DNA of 64,000 nucleotides, from assembly GCA_964518875.1 (NCBI GenBank), contig CAZFHI010000001.1:124001-188000 (forward strand), given 5' to 3'. Origin of the DNA: DTU024 sp964518875 (GTDB lineage: Bacteria; Bacillota; Clostridia; Christensenellales; Aristaeellaceae). A program made the position numbers and the translations under genes. Of this stretch, positions 44,603 to 53,223 are shown piece by piece. How positions within the stretch are numbered: position 1 is the stretch's first letter; every line of letters starts with the position of its first letter. Below the pieces are notes generated by a model. That model was not told the DNA's origin. It worked only from the letters and a program-made list of their open reading frames with translations, and did not search any database.

Positions 44603-45595
44603 CTATGCAATATCTACAAGTTTAAGCAGTACTTTAAGCGCGCCTTCCATATCGCGCATGTCTATAACCTCGTTCGGGCTGTGCACATAGCGGCATGGTA
44701 TGGATATAACGCCCGCCGGAACGCCGCCCTTCGAGTGCTGTATAGCGCCGCCGTCCGTACCGCCGTACGGCAGCACTTCCCTCTGCATTTTAACGTCTGC
44801 CTGCTCGGCCGCGTCAAATATTAAATCTCTTACGGAAGCCGACGCTATAAGGGATCTGTCCATAAACTTATTGGCAGGGCCGTCGCCTAAGTTAAGCTGC
44901 GGGAGCTTGACTTCAGGCGTATCGCCTGAGCCCGTCACGTCAAGCGCTATGCCCATATCAGGCGAAACGCTGTACACCGCTACCGTGGCGCCCCTTAAAC
45001 CTACTTCTTCCTGGGTTGAAAATACGCCGACTATGGTGTTCTTCTGCCCTTCGGCATTTAAAAGCAGCTCAACAAGCAGCGCGCACGCCGAGCGGTTGTC
45101 AAGGGCCGGGCCCGATACTTTGAACTTACCTATGTCGCATATATCAGGGAATACGACGCACATGTCGCCAAGGTTTACGTAGCTTTCCGCTTCCTCGCGG
45201 TCCTTAGCGCCTATATCCACAAAGCAGTTTGAAAAGCCGGGCTTGCCGTTTTTTACGGGCTCTATTGAAATTACGCCGTCCGTGCCGTTTTCAAACACGA
45301 CGTGGCGCGAGTTGTAAAGCTCCAAGCTTATGCCCCCTACCGGCTGCACGCGCAGGAAGCCCTCTTTTTCTATGGCCGATACTACAAAGCCTATCTGGTC
45401 CATATGCGCGCTGAACATAATGCGCTTGGCGTCGTCGTCCGTACCGTACTTTTCTACTATTATGTTGCCTAAAGCGTCCTCGTGCAGGCTGTCTACGTGC
45501 CCTGCAAGGAGTGTTTTTATAGTGTCTGCAACCGTCTTTTCGCTTCCTGAAGGGCCAAAAGATTGCATAAGTGTTTTTAATGTGTTGCGAAGCAT
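44603..45595 (-). CDS. M42-family metalloaminopeptidase (copy 1)
   Basis: A 330-residue cytoplasmic aminopeptidase of the FrvX/TET/glutamyl-aminopeptidase type. Dimetal ligands are seen in SAHMDQIGF, GPALDNRSA, STQEEVGLRG, IALDVTGSG and RYVHSPNEVID. These enzymes form large tetrahedral complexes that trim peptides. Last of three tandem paralogs, 15 bp after copy 2. Confidence 0.93.
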   Translation of the reverse strand: MLRNTLKTLMQSFGPSGSEKTVADTIKTLLAGHVDSLHEDALGNIIVEKYGTDDDAKRIMFSAHMDQIGFVVSAIEKEGFLRVQPVGGISLELYNSRHVVFENGTDGVISIEPVKNGKPGFSNCFVDIGAKDREEAESYVNLGDMCVVFPDICDIGKFKVSGPALDNRSACALLVELLLNAEGQKNTIVGVFSTQEEVGLRGATVAVYSVSPDMGIALDVTGSGDTPEVKLPQLNLGDGPANKFMDRSLIASASVRDLIFDAAEQADVKMQREVLPYGGTDGGAIQHSKGGVPAGVISIPCRYVHSPNEVIDMRDMEGALKVLLKLVDIA

Positions 45596-45610
45596 TGGTT
45601 TACCTCCTGA

Positions 45611-46615
45611 TTATAAAGTATTTAAAAACGCGTCCGCCAGAGCGTATTGTGAATCTATATCATCCTTGCAGCATACGTTGCTTGGAGAATGTATGTACCT
45701 GCACGGCACTGAAAGCACTACCGTTTTAGCGCCCGCGCGCGAGCGCTGGAAGGAAGCGGCGTCGTTGCCTCCTGTAACTCCGCGCTTAACCTGCGCTTTT
45801 ATGCCGTTATCATCAGCCGTTTCAAGCATCAGTTTAAATAAATCTCTATTCGCTATGCTGCCTTTGTCCATAAAGCTTACCGCCACGCCTTCGCCCATGT
45901 GTAATACGCGCTGGCTGTAGGGCGTGTCGCCAAGATCGTTGCAGGCTGTGCCTTCAAGCACCACGGCTATATCCGCATTAACCAGGTACGCAGCGCCCTT
46001 AGACCCTCTTAAGCCTACCTCTTCCTGTGTAACAAAGCATACGCTCAAGTCGCACGGATAGTCGTTTTTGAGCAGGCGCAGCAGGTTGTAGCAGCCCACG
46101 CGGTCGTCCAGCGCTTTAGACACTATGCAGTTTTCCCCAAACTCCTCATAGCTTGAAACAAACGACGCGTATGAAGCGAGAGGCGCTTTTTCCTCTGCCT
46201 CCGCCTTGTCTTTAGCGCCTATGTCTATATAAAGGCCATCAAAGTCGAGCACCTTTTTCCTGTCCTCTTTTGTCTGAAGGTGTATGGCTTTAGCGCCTAT
46301 TATTCCAGGGATCTCTTCATTTACTATTACCCACTTGCTTACTATTACGCGCGGGTCTATGCCGCCTATCGGGCGTATGCGGAGCATTCCGTCTTCCGTA
46401 TGCCCCCATACTATAAAGCCGACTTCGTCCATATGGGCGGCGAGCGCCACATGCGGGGCGTCCGGGTTGCTGCCCTTCTTCCTGCATATAACGTTTCCCA
46501 TGCGGTCTATGGTTACGTCGTCGCAAAGCTTTTTGGCTTCTTCAAATATATATTTGCGTACCAGCCGCTCGTTGCCGGAGGGGCCGTTCAAGCCGCAAAG
46601 TGTTTTCAAATCCAT
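45611..46615 (-). CDS. M42-family metalloaminopeptidase (copy 2)
   Basis: A 334-residue paralog with AAHMDEVGF, SKALDDRVG, VTQEEVGLRG, VVLEGTACND (Glu where copies 1 and 3 have Asp) and RYIHSPSNV. GGAGG before ATG 46615 fixes the start, which lies inside the end of copy 3. The three copies are strongly diverged, so different peptide preferences and perhaps mixed complexes are plausible. Confidence 0.93.
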   Translation of the reverse strand: MDLKTLCGLNGPSGNERLVRKYIFEEAKKLCDDVTIDRMGNVICRKKGSNPDAPHVALAAHMDEVGFIVWGHTEDGMLRIRPIGGIDPRVIVSKWVIVNEEIPGIIGAKAIHLQTKEDRKKVLDFDGLYIDIGAKDKAEAEEKAPLASYASFVSSYEEFGENCIVSKALDDRVGCYNLLRLLKNDYPCDLSVCFVTQEEVGLRGSKGAAYLVNADIAVVLEGTACNDLGDTPYSQRVLHMGEGVAVSFMDKGSIANRDLFKLMLETADDNGIKAQVKRGVTGGNDAASFQRSRAGAKTVVLSVPCRYIHSPSNVCCKDDIDSQYALADAFLNTL

Positions 46616-47646
46616 AGTTCTTCCTCCCAATCGGCGCTTACCTTTTGCGCAAAGTTCGCAAGCAGCCTCGCCGCGTCGTCTATGCAGCGCGTGTCTATGT
46701 TTTCTACGCTCGTGTGCATGTACTTAAGCGGCAGCTCTATAAGCACGGCGGGTATGCCCGCGCGCTGCACCGACAAATTGTCCAAATCGGTAGAAGTGTA
46801 GCTGCGCGCGACGCTTGTCTGCAGGCGCACATTCTGCTCGTCCGCGGTTTCCTGAAGCTTATCGCGCAGAAAGCTGTTTATATACGGGCCCTTGCTCGCT
46901 ACAACGGCGTCTATGTCGTTGGTGCGGCACGGATCCGAATCCGGCGTGTGCGCATGGCACACGTCGAGCGCTACGCCAAAATCAGGATTTATTCCAAAGG
47001 CCGCGGTCTTTGCGCCGTATAAGCCTATCTCTTCCTGACATGTCGCGACAAAATACAGATCAGCTTCGTGCTTCATGTTTTGCAAAAGCTGCATCGCCCT
47101 GTAAAGTATGGTAACGCAGGCCCTGTCGTCACAGGTTTTTACGGCTATGCGGTTGTTAAGAAGATCCACAAAGCGGTACTCAAGCTGCACCTCGTCCCCT
47201 ACGCACACCCTGGATTTAACCGCTTCGGCGCTCATGCCAAGATCCACATACAAATCTGTGAGCGAATAGTTCTTGCCGCGCTCTTCTTCGGTAAGCAGGT
47301 GCGGGGCTTTGGCGCCCACGACGCCCGTAAGCGCGCCGTCTTTTGCAAGAACCTTTACGCGCATGGCGGGCAGAATACGCGGATCCACGCCGCCCACCTG
47401 CGCGACGCGCAGGCTTCCGTCCTCTTCTATGCGGCTTACCATAAGGCCTATTTCATCCAAATGGGCTGCAAACATAATTTTAGGGCCCTTGCCGGACTTA
47501 TGAGCGATTACGCTGTTTGTGGAGTTTATTACTACGTCGTCAGCGAGCGGTTCCCACTTGGACTTTATGTACTCCGCAACTCGTATCTCATTGCCTGTTA
47601 AGCCAGGAAGAGCCGTAACTTCTTTTAAGAATTGCTTATGCTCCAT
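46606..47646 (-). CDS. M42-family metalloaminopeptidase (copy 3)
   Basis: A 346-residue paralog, first in the transcript, with AAHLDEIGL, KTCDDRACV, TCQEEIGLYG, VALDVCHAHTPDSD and YMHTSVENID. A ribosome site and promoter lie just upstream. Overlaps copy 2 by 10 bp. Confidence 0.93.
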   Translation of the reverse strand: MEHKQFLKEVTALPGLTGNEIRVAEYIKSKWEPLADDVVINSTNSVIAHKSGKGPKIMFAAHLDEIGLMVSRIEEDGSLRVAQVGGVDPRILPAMRVKVLAKDGALTGVVGAKAPHLLTEEERGKNYSLTDLYVDLGMSAEAVKSRVCVGDEVQLEYRFVDLLNNRIAVKTCDDRACVTILYRAMQLLQNMKHEADLYFVATCQEEIGLYGAKTAAFGINPDFGVALDVCHAHTPDSDPCRTNDIDAVVASKGPYINSFLRDKLQETADEQNVRLQTSVARSYTSTDLDNLSVQRAGIPAVLIELPLKYMHTSVENIDTRCIDDAARLLANFAQKVSADWEEELWI

Positions 47647-47681
47647 ACAAGCTTCCTTTCCCTTCTAAAAAAACTAACGAT

Positions 47682-47710
47682 ATTATAGCACTTGCGTCGG
47701 CAAAAGACAA
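47682..47710 (-). promoter_or_regulatory. Promoter of the M42 peptidase operon
   Basis: On the minus strand TTGTCT, 17 bp, TATAAT; about 35 bp before the first ATG. Confidence 0.75.
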
Positions 47711-47964
47711 CGAACGCGTAAGCAGCCCTGAACAGGGCCGCTCATAATCCAGACGAAGCTTTTCGCGCTTCGGCAAGAAACGCGCTTCGCCTAATCGCTT
47801 AAGATTAAGAAATCAATAAAATATAAGGAATTCACCGCCGCGCAACGCAAAAGAAATTACAGCGCTTCGCTTTTCGTAATTTGATAAGCGATATGCCCTG
47901 ATTAAGCTTATTAAACAACGCCTTGTTTGAATTAAGGTAATTTATAGCCTTAAAAGTCAAATAT
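47711..47964. other. Gene-free region with hairpins
   Basis: No gene seen. CCCT-GAAC-AGGG near 47727, CGAAGC/GCGCTTCG near 47754-47774, and AAATTAC...GTAATTT with an inner AGCG/CGCT stem at 47853-47881 can form hairpins. None has a clear T-run on the strand needed to end the feo transcript; role unknown. Confidence 0.5.
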
Positions 47965-48135
47965 TTAAACTGTCCTAGAGAGGTCTTTTTTTGCGTTATT
48001 CCTGCTTTCAGCGCATGAAGCGCAGTATGGGCAGGAAGAGCAGGATGAGCGCGGCGATTTGCCGCCTTTAACGTTTTTCCACAGTATAATCGCAGCTGAA
48101 GCGGCTATTGCCGCGCCTATTATGATGCTCCACAT
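47965..48135 (-). CDS. FeoB-associated Cys-rich membrane protein
   Basis: A 56-residue protein with an N-terminal membrane helix (WSIIIGAAIAASAAIILW), a Lys/Gly linker and the Cys cluster CSSCPYCASC. This is the small protein that often follows feoB in Bacillota. AAAGGA precedes the ATG, 44 bp after the feoB stop. It probably helps iron handling at the FeoB pore; exact role unknown. Confidence 0.85.
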   Translation of the reverse strand: MWSIIIGAAIAASAAIILWKNVKGGKSPRSSCSSCPYCASCAESRNNAKKDLSRTV

Positions 48136-48179
48136 AGTCGTCCTTTCATGATTGTTTGAGTTTTATTAAAACAGATTAA

Positions 48180-50324
48180 CTAATTCGCTATCGCCGCTTT
48201 TGCTTCGGGCGTTCTTTCCTTTCTGAAAAGCAGATATACGCATATGGCGAATACAAGTATCGCGGCAATTGTAGCCGCGCTGAACGGCACCTCGTTTACT
48301 GCTAAACCTATAAGCTGATAAACTATAAGCGATATAGCGTAAGAGCCTAAATTCTGGAACAATATCGCAAACCAGAACAGCTTTTTGCTGCTTATCTCCC
48401 TGTACAATACGCTTACCGAGGCTAAGCACGGCGTATTAAACAGGTTGAACAGCAGGAAAGACACAGCTACCATGTTGGCAGGGAAAAAGCTCGTGTAAAA
48501 AGCGTGCCCGCTCGCAACATAGCTGTCAACTTCTCCAAGTCCCGCCAGTATGTTCATGGTAGAGGTTATGGCTTCCTTAGCGGTAAAGCCCGCGAACGTC
48601 GCGGCTACCGCCTGCCAGTTGCCAAATCCAAGAGGTATAAATATGAATGAAATGGCTCCGCCTATTACAGCTAAAAAGCTGCTTTCAACTTCGACAAGGC
48701 CGAAGCCTTCTTCAGAAAAACCAAAGCTTCCAAGGAACCACATAAGAACGCACATAGCAAATATTATAGTGCCGGCTCTTTTTAAATAAGCTAGCACCTT
48801 AATGCCCGTTTCACGCAGAACGCCTTTAACGCTCGGCCATCTGTACTCCGGCAGCTCCATAACGAAGGGCGCAGGCTCCCCTGCAAAAAGCCTTGTTTTT
48901 TTCATTATTACTGAAGCCATTATAACTACGGCTATAGACGTGAAATATACAAGCGGCGCAACCCACCATGCCCCGCCCATTATAAACGCCGATATAAGGG
49001 CTATTACGGGCAGCTTCGCGCTGCATGGCACCGCCGTTGTAGTAATCATAGTCATGTCGCGGTCTCGTCTGTCCTCTATCGTCCTTGTCGCCATAATGCC
49101 GGGGACTCCGCAGCCGCTTGATACGAAGAATGACAAAAAGCTTTTCCCCGAAAGCCCGAAGCGCCTGAAAAGCCTGTCCATAATGAAAGCGACCCTTGCC
49201 ATATACCCGCTGCCCTGCAGAAAGGCAAGGAAAAGGAAAACAAGCGCCATCTGCGGCACAAAACCAAGGGGCGCTGCAACGCCGCTTAATATCCCGTCGT
49301 TCACAAGGGAAGCAAGCCAGGGCGCGGCGCCCGCGTTTTGCATAAGCTCCGTCATATTGCCTATTATGTATTCGCCAAACAGCGTATCATTGGTCCAGTC
49401 CGTAACTATTTTGCCCAAGCCATATATGGCGAGGTAATACATAAGGCACATAACGCCGGCGAATATGGGCAGCGCGAGCCATCTGTTTGTAAGAACCTTG
49501 TCTATCTTGTCTGACGCCGTTTCTCTTACGTTTTTTCTATAATATGCTCCGTCAAGAATCTCCGCTATACGCGTGTAGCGCTCGTCCGTAATAATACTCT
49601 CCGTTTCGTCGTCGTACGCGCTTTCCAGGCTTTCAATTATTTTATCAAGCTTTTCTTTTACAGCTCCGCTTACGTTAAATTCCCGCATTATTTTTTCGTC
49701 TTTTTCCAACAGCTTAATGGCGTACCAGTAAGACCTTTCTTCAGGAATGCCTGGAACGTTAAAGCTCTGTATGCTTTTTATGGCTTCATCTATCAGCTCG
49801 TCAAACGCAAACGCCTTTCGCTGCGTGTTTCTTTCAAACGCTTCAACGCACGCGTTTATAAGCTCTTCTACGCCTGTCTTCTTTAATGCGGATATGCCGA
49901 CCACCGGGCAGCGAAGCCTAGCTGAAAGCGCCTTCAAATCTATCTTATCGCCGTTTTTATTTACGGCGTCCATAAAGTTAACCGCGATTACAACAGGAAT
50001 ATTAAGCTCCATAAGCTGCGTAGTAAGATAGAGGTTACGTTCCAAATTGCTGCCGTCAACTATGTTTAGTATTACATCCGGACTTTCATATAAAAGATAG
50101 TTTCTCGTTATAACTTCTTCCGCGGTGTATGGCGAAAGCGAGTAGATGCCCGGCAAGTCCTGAAGCGTTATGTAATCCCTGCCTCTTATTTTGCCTTCCT
50201 TCTTTTCCACCGTAACTCCCGGCCAGTTGCCGACAAATTGGTTTGAACCCGTCAACGCGTTAAACAGCGTTGTTTTACCGCTGTTCGGGTTGCCGGCAAG
50301 AGCAATCGTAGCGCCTGCTTTCAT
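48180..50324 (-). CDS. feoB: Ferrous iron transporter FeoB
   Basis: A 714-residue Fe(II) transporter. N-terminal G domain with G1 GNPNSGKTT, G2 region NWPGVTVEKKEG, G3 DLPGIYSL, G4 NFMD and G5-like SALKKTG; a helical guanine-nucleotide-dissociation-inhibitor-like spacer to about 290; then the membrane part with two Gate motifs (SSGCGVPGIMATRTI; FTAKEAITSTM). Full length. A DtxR-like operator lies 25 bp upstream, so it probably has its own iron-repressed start. Confidence 0.97.
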   Translation of the reverse strand: MKAGATIALAGNPNSGKTTLFNALTGSNQFVGNWPGVTVEKKEGKIRGRDYITLQDLPGIYSLSPYTAEEVITRNYLLYESPDVILNIVDGSNLERNLYLTTQLMELNIPVVIAVNFMDAVNKNGDKIDLKALSARLRCPVVGISALKKTGVEELINACVEAFERNTQRKAFAFDELIDEAIKSIQSFNVPGIPEERSYWYAIKLLEKDEKIMREFNVSGAVKEKLDKIIESLESAYDDETESIITDERYTRIAEILDGAYYRKNVRETASDKIDKVLTNRWLALPIFAGVMCLMYYLAIYGLGKIVTDWTNDTLFGEYIIGNMTELMQNAGAAPWLASLVNDGILSGVAAPLGFVPQMALVFLFLAFLQGSGYMARVAFIMDRLFRRFGLSGKSFLSFFVSSGCGVPGIMATRTIEDRRDRDMTMITTTAVPCSAKLPVIALISAFIMGGAWWVAPLVYFTSIAVVIMASVIMKKTRLFAGEPAPFVMELPEYRWPSVKGVLRETGIKVLAYLKRAGTIIFAMCVLMWFLGSFGFSEEGFGLVEVESSFLAVIGGAISFIFIPLGFGNWQAVAATFAGFTAKEAITSTMNILAGLGEVDSYVASGHAFYTSFFPANMVAVSFLLFNLFNTPCLASVSVLYREISSKKLFWFAILFQNLGSYAISLIVYQLIGLAVNEVPFSAATIAAILVFAICVYLLFRKERTPEAKAAIAN

Positions 50325-50348
50325 AATCCCCTCCTAAAATAGAACTTT

Positions 50349-50366
50349 AGTTAGAAGCATCTAACT
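50349..50366. promoter_or_regulatory. DtxR-type operator upstream of feoB
   Basis: AGTTAG-AAGCAT-CTAACT, an inverted repeat with a 6-bp spacer, same half-site and spacing as the two sites at 51070-51109. Confidence 0.75.
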
Positions 50367-50599
50367 CGTTTGGTAAAAAAAAATTGCAGAAATTTTGCGA
50401 AAAATTTTTTTAACAAAGCCTGTTGCGCAAAAAGCAGCAGCGCCGCGGCGCGCTGAATAAATCCGCTTAATATAAGCGCGCGCAGTTATGCTTATAAACA
50501 CTTGCATAGTAAGCAAATGAAAATTCACGCGCAACGCCCGGCAAAAGCGGCATGCTGCGCGCTCACGCGCAGCAAATACGCATTTTTTCAGCGCATATT
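50367..50599. other. feoA-feoB spacer with GC-rich hairpin
   Basis: No gene seen. GCTGCGCG/CGCGCAGC at about 50551-50570 can form a strong hairpin on the minus transcript, followed only by a short CTTTT, so it may be a weak terminator or processing site between feoA and feoB. Confidence 0.5.
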
Positions 50600-50821
50600 T
50601 TACTCTATCTCTATGCTCGCCGCTTCATTTTTGCGCAGGAACAATTCGTAGCCCCTTAGCGTAACTTCTACCGGGTCGCCTAACGGCGCCGTCTTCTTTA
50701 CATAGATGTCAACGCCTTTTACTATGCCCATGTCCATAATGCGCCTTTTTACAGGCCCGTCCCCATGGAGCTTTTTCACTTTAACAGTGCTGCCTATTTT
50801 GGCGTCCTCGAGCGTTTTCAC
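50600..50821 (-). CDS. feoA: FeoA domain protein (first copy next to feoB)
   Basis: A 73-residue SH3-like FeoA protein (DAKIGSTVKVKKLHGDGPVKRRIMDMGIVKG...VEVTLRGYELFLRKNEAASIEI). GGAGGAGG upstream places the start at GTG 50821; the longer frame to 50902 would overlap the other feoA. FeoA binds and assists FeoB. Confidence 0.92.
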   Translation of the reverse strand: MKTLEDAKIGSTVKVKKLHGDGPVKRRIMDMGIVKGVDIYVKKTAPLGDPVEVTLRGYELFLRKNEAASIEIE

Positions 50822-50834
50822 TTTTTCCTCCTCC

Positions 50835-51047
50835 CTACGCAACCTTAATGTTGCTGGCAAGCTTTTTGTCAAGAGCCAACCGCGTGTTTTTTGCTTCCAC
50901 AATAATGTTTCCGCCTACGCAGGAAATAACGCGCAGGCTGCTGCCTTCTGAAAGACCCATGTCGCAAAGGCGGCGTTTAACTTCCGGCGTTCCGAAAATG
51001 CGCAGCACCTTGCTTTCTTCACCTGTTCTAAGCATTGTAAGCGGCAT
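50835..51047 (-). CDS. feoA: FeoA domain protein (second copy)
   Basis: A 70-residue FeoA paralog (EESKVLRIFGTPEVKRRLCDMGLSEGSSLRVIS...VEAKNTRLALDKKLASNIKV). First gene of the feo transcript, directly downstream of two tandem DtxR-type operators. Two FeoA proteins per FeoB is common in Clostridia. Confidence 0.92.
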   Translation of the reverse strand: MPLTMLRTGEESKVLRIFGTPEVKRRLCDMGLSEGSSLRVISCVGGNIIVEAKNTRLALDKKLASNIKVA

Positions 51048-51069
51048 AACAACCCTCCATAAGCTAAAA

Positions 51070-51109
51070 TTAGTTAGTTCATTCTAACTAATAGTTAGTC
51101 TAATCTAAC
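51070..51109. promoter_or_regulatory. Tandem DtxR-type operators in the feoA-dtxR intergenic region
   Basis: Site 1, 51070-51091: TTAGTTAG-TTCATT-CTAACTAA, a perfect 8-bp inverted repeat. Site 2, 51094-51109: GTTAG-TCTAAT-CTAAC. Both lie between the feoA gene and the divergent repressor gene and resemble DtxR/IdeR boxes (TTAGGTTAG...CTAACCTAA). Confidence 0.82.
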
Positions 51110-51254
51110 GTTTTTGAAATGTCAATGCCTTTTTGTTTTTTTTGTAAAAAAACGGGTATATATTTTTAAACTGCTTAAAAAGCCGTTGTTTTTTATGGTT
51201 TTACATAAAAGCTTAAAGATGGTATAATCTTTGCAAATTTAAGGAGTGGTTTAT

Positions 51255-51626
51255 TTGAAAATAAATAAAAGCACCGAGGATTATCTTGAAGCCATTCTTA
51301 TGATAGAGGAACGGCAGGGCCGCGTGCGCTCCGTCGACGTAGCTAAGCTTCTTAACGTAACCAAGCCGAGCGTAAGCTATATGGTAAAAAAATTAAAGGA
51401 AAACGGTTTTATAGACGTAGAAGACGACGGGAACATAGTCCTCCTTGCAAGCGGGCTTAAAATAGCGAATGAAATATACTCAAGGCACAAAACGCTTACC
51501 GATTTCTTTGTAAAGCTCGGCGTGGACGAAAAGACGGCATACGGCGACGCCTGCCTTATAGAGCACGATATAAGCCGCAAAACATATAAGGCCCTGTGCG
51601 AATATATACAAAATGAAATGGACTGA
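51255..51626 (+). CDS. DtxR/MntR-family metal-dependent repressor
   Basis: A 123-residue regulator with an N-terminal winged helix (STEDYLEAILMIEERQGRVRSVDVAKLLNVTKPSVSYMVKKLKENGFI) and a dimerisation/metal domain (RHKTLTDFFVKLGVDEKTAYGDACLIEHDIS; metal-type His, Asp and Cys residues visible). No SH3 domain; two FeoA-like SH3 proteins are encoded next door. AAGGAG at 51241-51246 sets the start at TTG 51255. It most likely represses the divergent feo genes when Fe(II) is plentiful. Confidence 0.92.
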   Translation: MKINKSTEDYLEAILMIEERQGRVRSVDVAKLLNVTKPSVSYMVKKLKENGFIDVEDDGNIVLLASGLKIANEIYSRHKTLTDFFVKLGVDEKTAYGDACLIEHDISRKTYKALCEYIQNEMD

Positions 51627-51696
51627 AGAGCTTATAAAAACATTTTAAAATATATTTTGCTTTGAAAGTTTGCGTTTAAAAACTTAATAATTCACT

Positions 51697-51734
51697 AAAG
51701 CCTGTAAAACGCATGCATTTTACAGGCTTTTTTT
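51697..51734 (+). terminator. Terminator of the dtxR-like gene
   Basis: AAGCCTGTAAAA pairs with TTTTACAGGCTT around a short loop, followed by TTTTTTATTTC. Confidence 0.9.
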
Positions 51735-51749
51735 ATTTCATAAACTTAA

Positions 51750-51786
51750 AAAGACGCGCTTGTCAAAACAAACGCGTCTTTTTATA
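51750..51786 (-). terminator. Terminator of lctBCD
   Basis: AAAGACGCGCTTGT can pair with ACAAACGCGTCTTT (one mismatch); on the minus strand it is followed by CTTTTTAAG. T-rich on both sides. Confidence 0.78.
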
Positions 51787-51819
51787 AAATTAAATATTTA
51801 AATTTGCTTTATTAAACGC

Positions 51820-53223
51820 TTACTCCAGCACTACTTTGCCTGGATTAAGTATGTTGTTTTTATCGAATACGGCCTTGATGCCGCGCATAAGCTCCATCTG
51901 TTTTTGCCCGACACTTTCAAGCAGGAAACGCCTTTTTGCGTGGCCTATGCCGTGCTCTCCGGATACTTCCCCGCCCATGCGGTGAGCCTCCTCGTAAAGG
52001 GCGCGCATTACTTCGGCGTTTGTTTTTTTCCACGCGTCGTCGCTCAAATTATCCTTGCAGACATATATATGCAGGTTGCCGTCCCCGGCGTGGCCGAACG
52101 AGCACAGGCGTATGTTGTTTTCCCTGCCTATTCTTATGCTGCTTGACATAAATTCCGCTATGCGGTCCCTTGGAACCACCACGTCGCATTCGTCCATTTT
52201 AGGCGTGCTGTTGTTTATGGCTTCAAGGAAGGCTCCGCGCGGGTTCCAGATGCTCTCCTTTCGCTCGTCCGTATCCGCCATGAGCACGTCCTTTGCGCCG
52301 GATTTAAGCAGTATGTCCGTAAGAGTTTTAATAAGGCTTAAAATGGAATCTCGGCTTTCGGCGTCCAGACGCACGAGCAGATACGCGTCGGCTGAGGAAT
52401 CCGGGAACTGCTTACCTAAGTATTTTTCGGCGGATTTTATAACTTCCCTTTCCATAAATTCAACCGCCGTGGGGTTGCAGCCGCTTGCAAGCACCGCTGG
52501 GACAGAGTTTATGCAGTCGTCCAGATTGTCAAAAGGTATAAGCAGGCTGACGTTTTCTTTAGGGAGAGGCACAAGCTTAACTATAAGCTTTGTAAGCACG
52601 CCCAGGGTGCCTTCGCTGCCTATAAAAAGATGCATAAGTGGATACCCGCTGCTTGTTTTTACGGTTTTACCGCCAAGCTTTATAATGTCCCCGTCCGGCA
52701 GCACCATTTCAAGCCCTAAAATATAGTCCCTTGTAACGCCGAAGCGCACGGCCTTCATGCCGCCCGCGTTTGTCATGGCGTTGCCTCCTATGGTAGCCGT
52801 TTTTTCTCCGGGATCCGGCGGGTAAAAAAGGCCGGTCCCTTCAAGGTGTTTGGGAAAGTCTATAAGAAGAAGCCCGGGCTCTGTTGTAGCCGTCATATTA
52901 TGCGTATCTATTTCAAGCACGCGGTTCATTTTTTCAAGGCTTAAAACTACGCCGCCGTTTATTGGAACGCAGCCGCCGCAAAGCCCAGTGCCTGAGCCTC
53001 TTGGGGTAACGGGTATGCGCCGCTTATTGCAGTAACGCATAATTTCTGAAACTTCCTGCGCGCTCTGCGGCTTAAGAACGGCTTCCGGCATGAACTGCCC
53101 GTATTCCGTCATTTCATCTCGCGCATAGTCCGCGCTTATCGCTTCGCCATATATCACGCGCTCATGCAACACGCTTTTAAAAAATTCTATATCAGAGGCA
53201 TCAGTCTTTTTATATATGCTCAT
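51820..53223 (-). CDS. lctD: FAD-dependent D-lactate dehydrogenase subunit (LctD/GlcD type)
   Basis: A 467-residue flavoprotein with the FAD-binding type 4 domain (PRGSGTGLCGGCVPINGGVVLSL, YPPDPGEKTATIGGNAMTNAGG, IGSEGTLGVLT) and the FAD-oxidase C domain ending in GEVSGEHGIGHAKRRFL. Together with the adjacent EtfA and EtfB it matches the electron-confurcating lactate dehydrogenase of Acetobacterium, where lactate is oxidised with NAD+ at the cost of reduced ferredoxin. GlcD-type glycolate oxidation is an alternative. Start overlaps the etfA stop. Confidence 0.9.
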   Translation of the reverse strand: MSIYKKTDASDIEFFKSVLHERVIYGEAISADYARDEMTEYGQFMPEAVLKPQSAQEVSEIMRYCNKRRIPVTPRGSGTGLCGGCVPINGGVVLSLEKMNRVLEIDTHNMTATTEPGLLLIDFPKHLEGTGLFYPPDPGEKTATIGGNAMTNAGGMKAVRFGVTRDYILGLEMVLPDGDIIKLGGKTVKTSSGYPLMHLFIGSEGTLGVLTKLIVKLVPLPKENVSLLIPFDNLDDCINSVPAVLASGCNPTAVEFMEREVIKSAEKYLGKQFPDSSADAYLLVRLDAESRDSILSLIKTLTDILLKSGAKDVLMADTDERKESIWNPRGAFLEAINNSTPKMDECDVVVPRDRIAEFMSSSIRIGRENNIRLCSFGHAGDGNLHIYVCKDNLSDDAWKKTNAEVMRALYEEAHRMGGEVSGEHGIGHAKRRFLLESVGQKQMELMRGIKAVFDKNNILNPGKVVLE

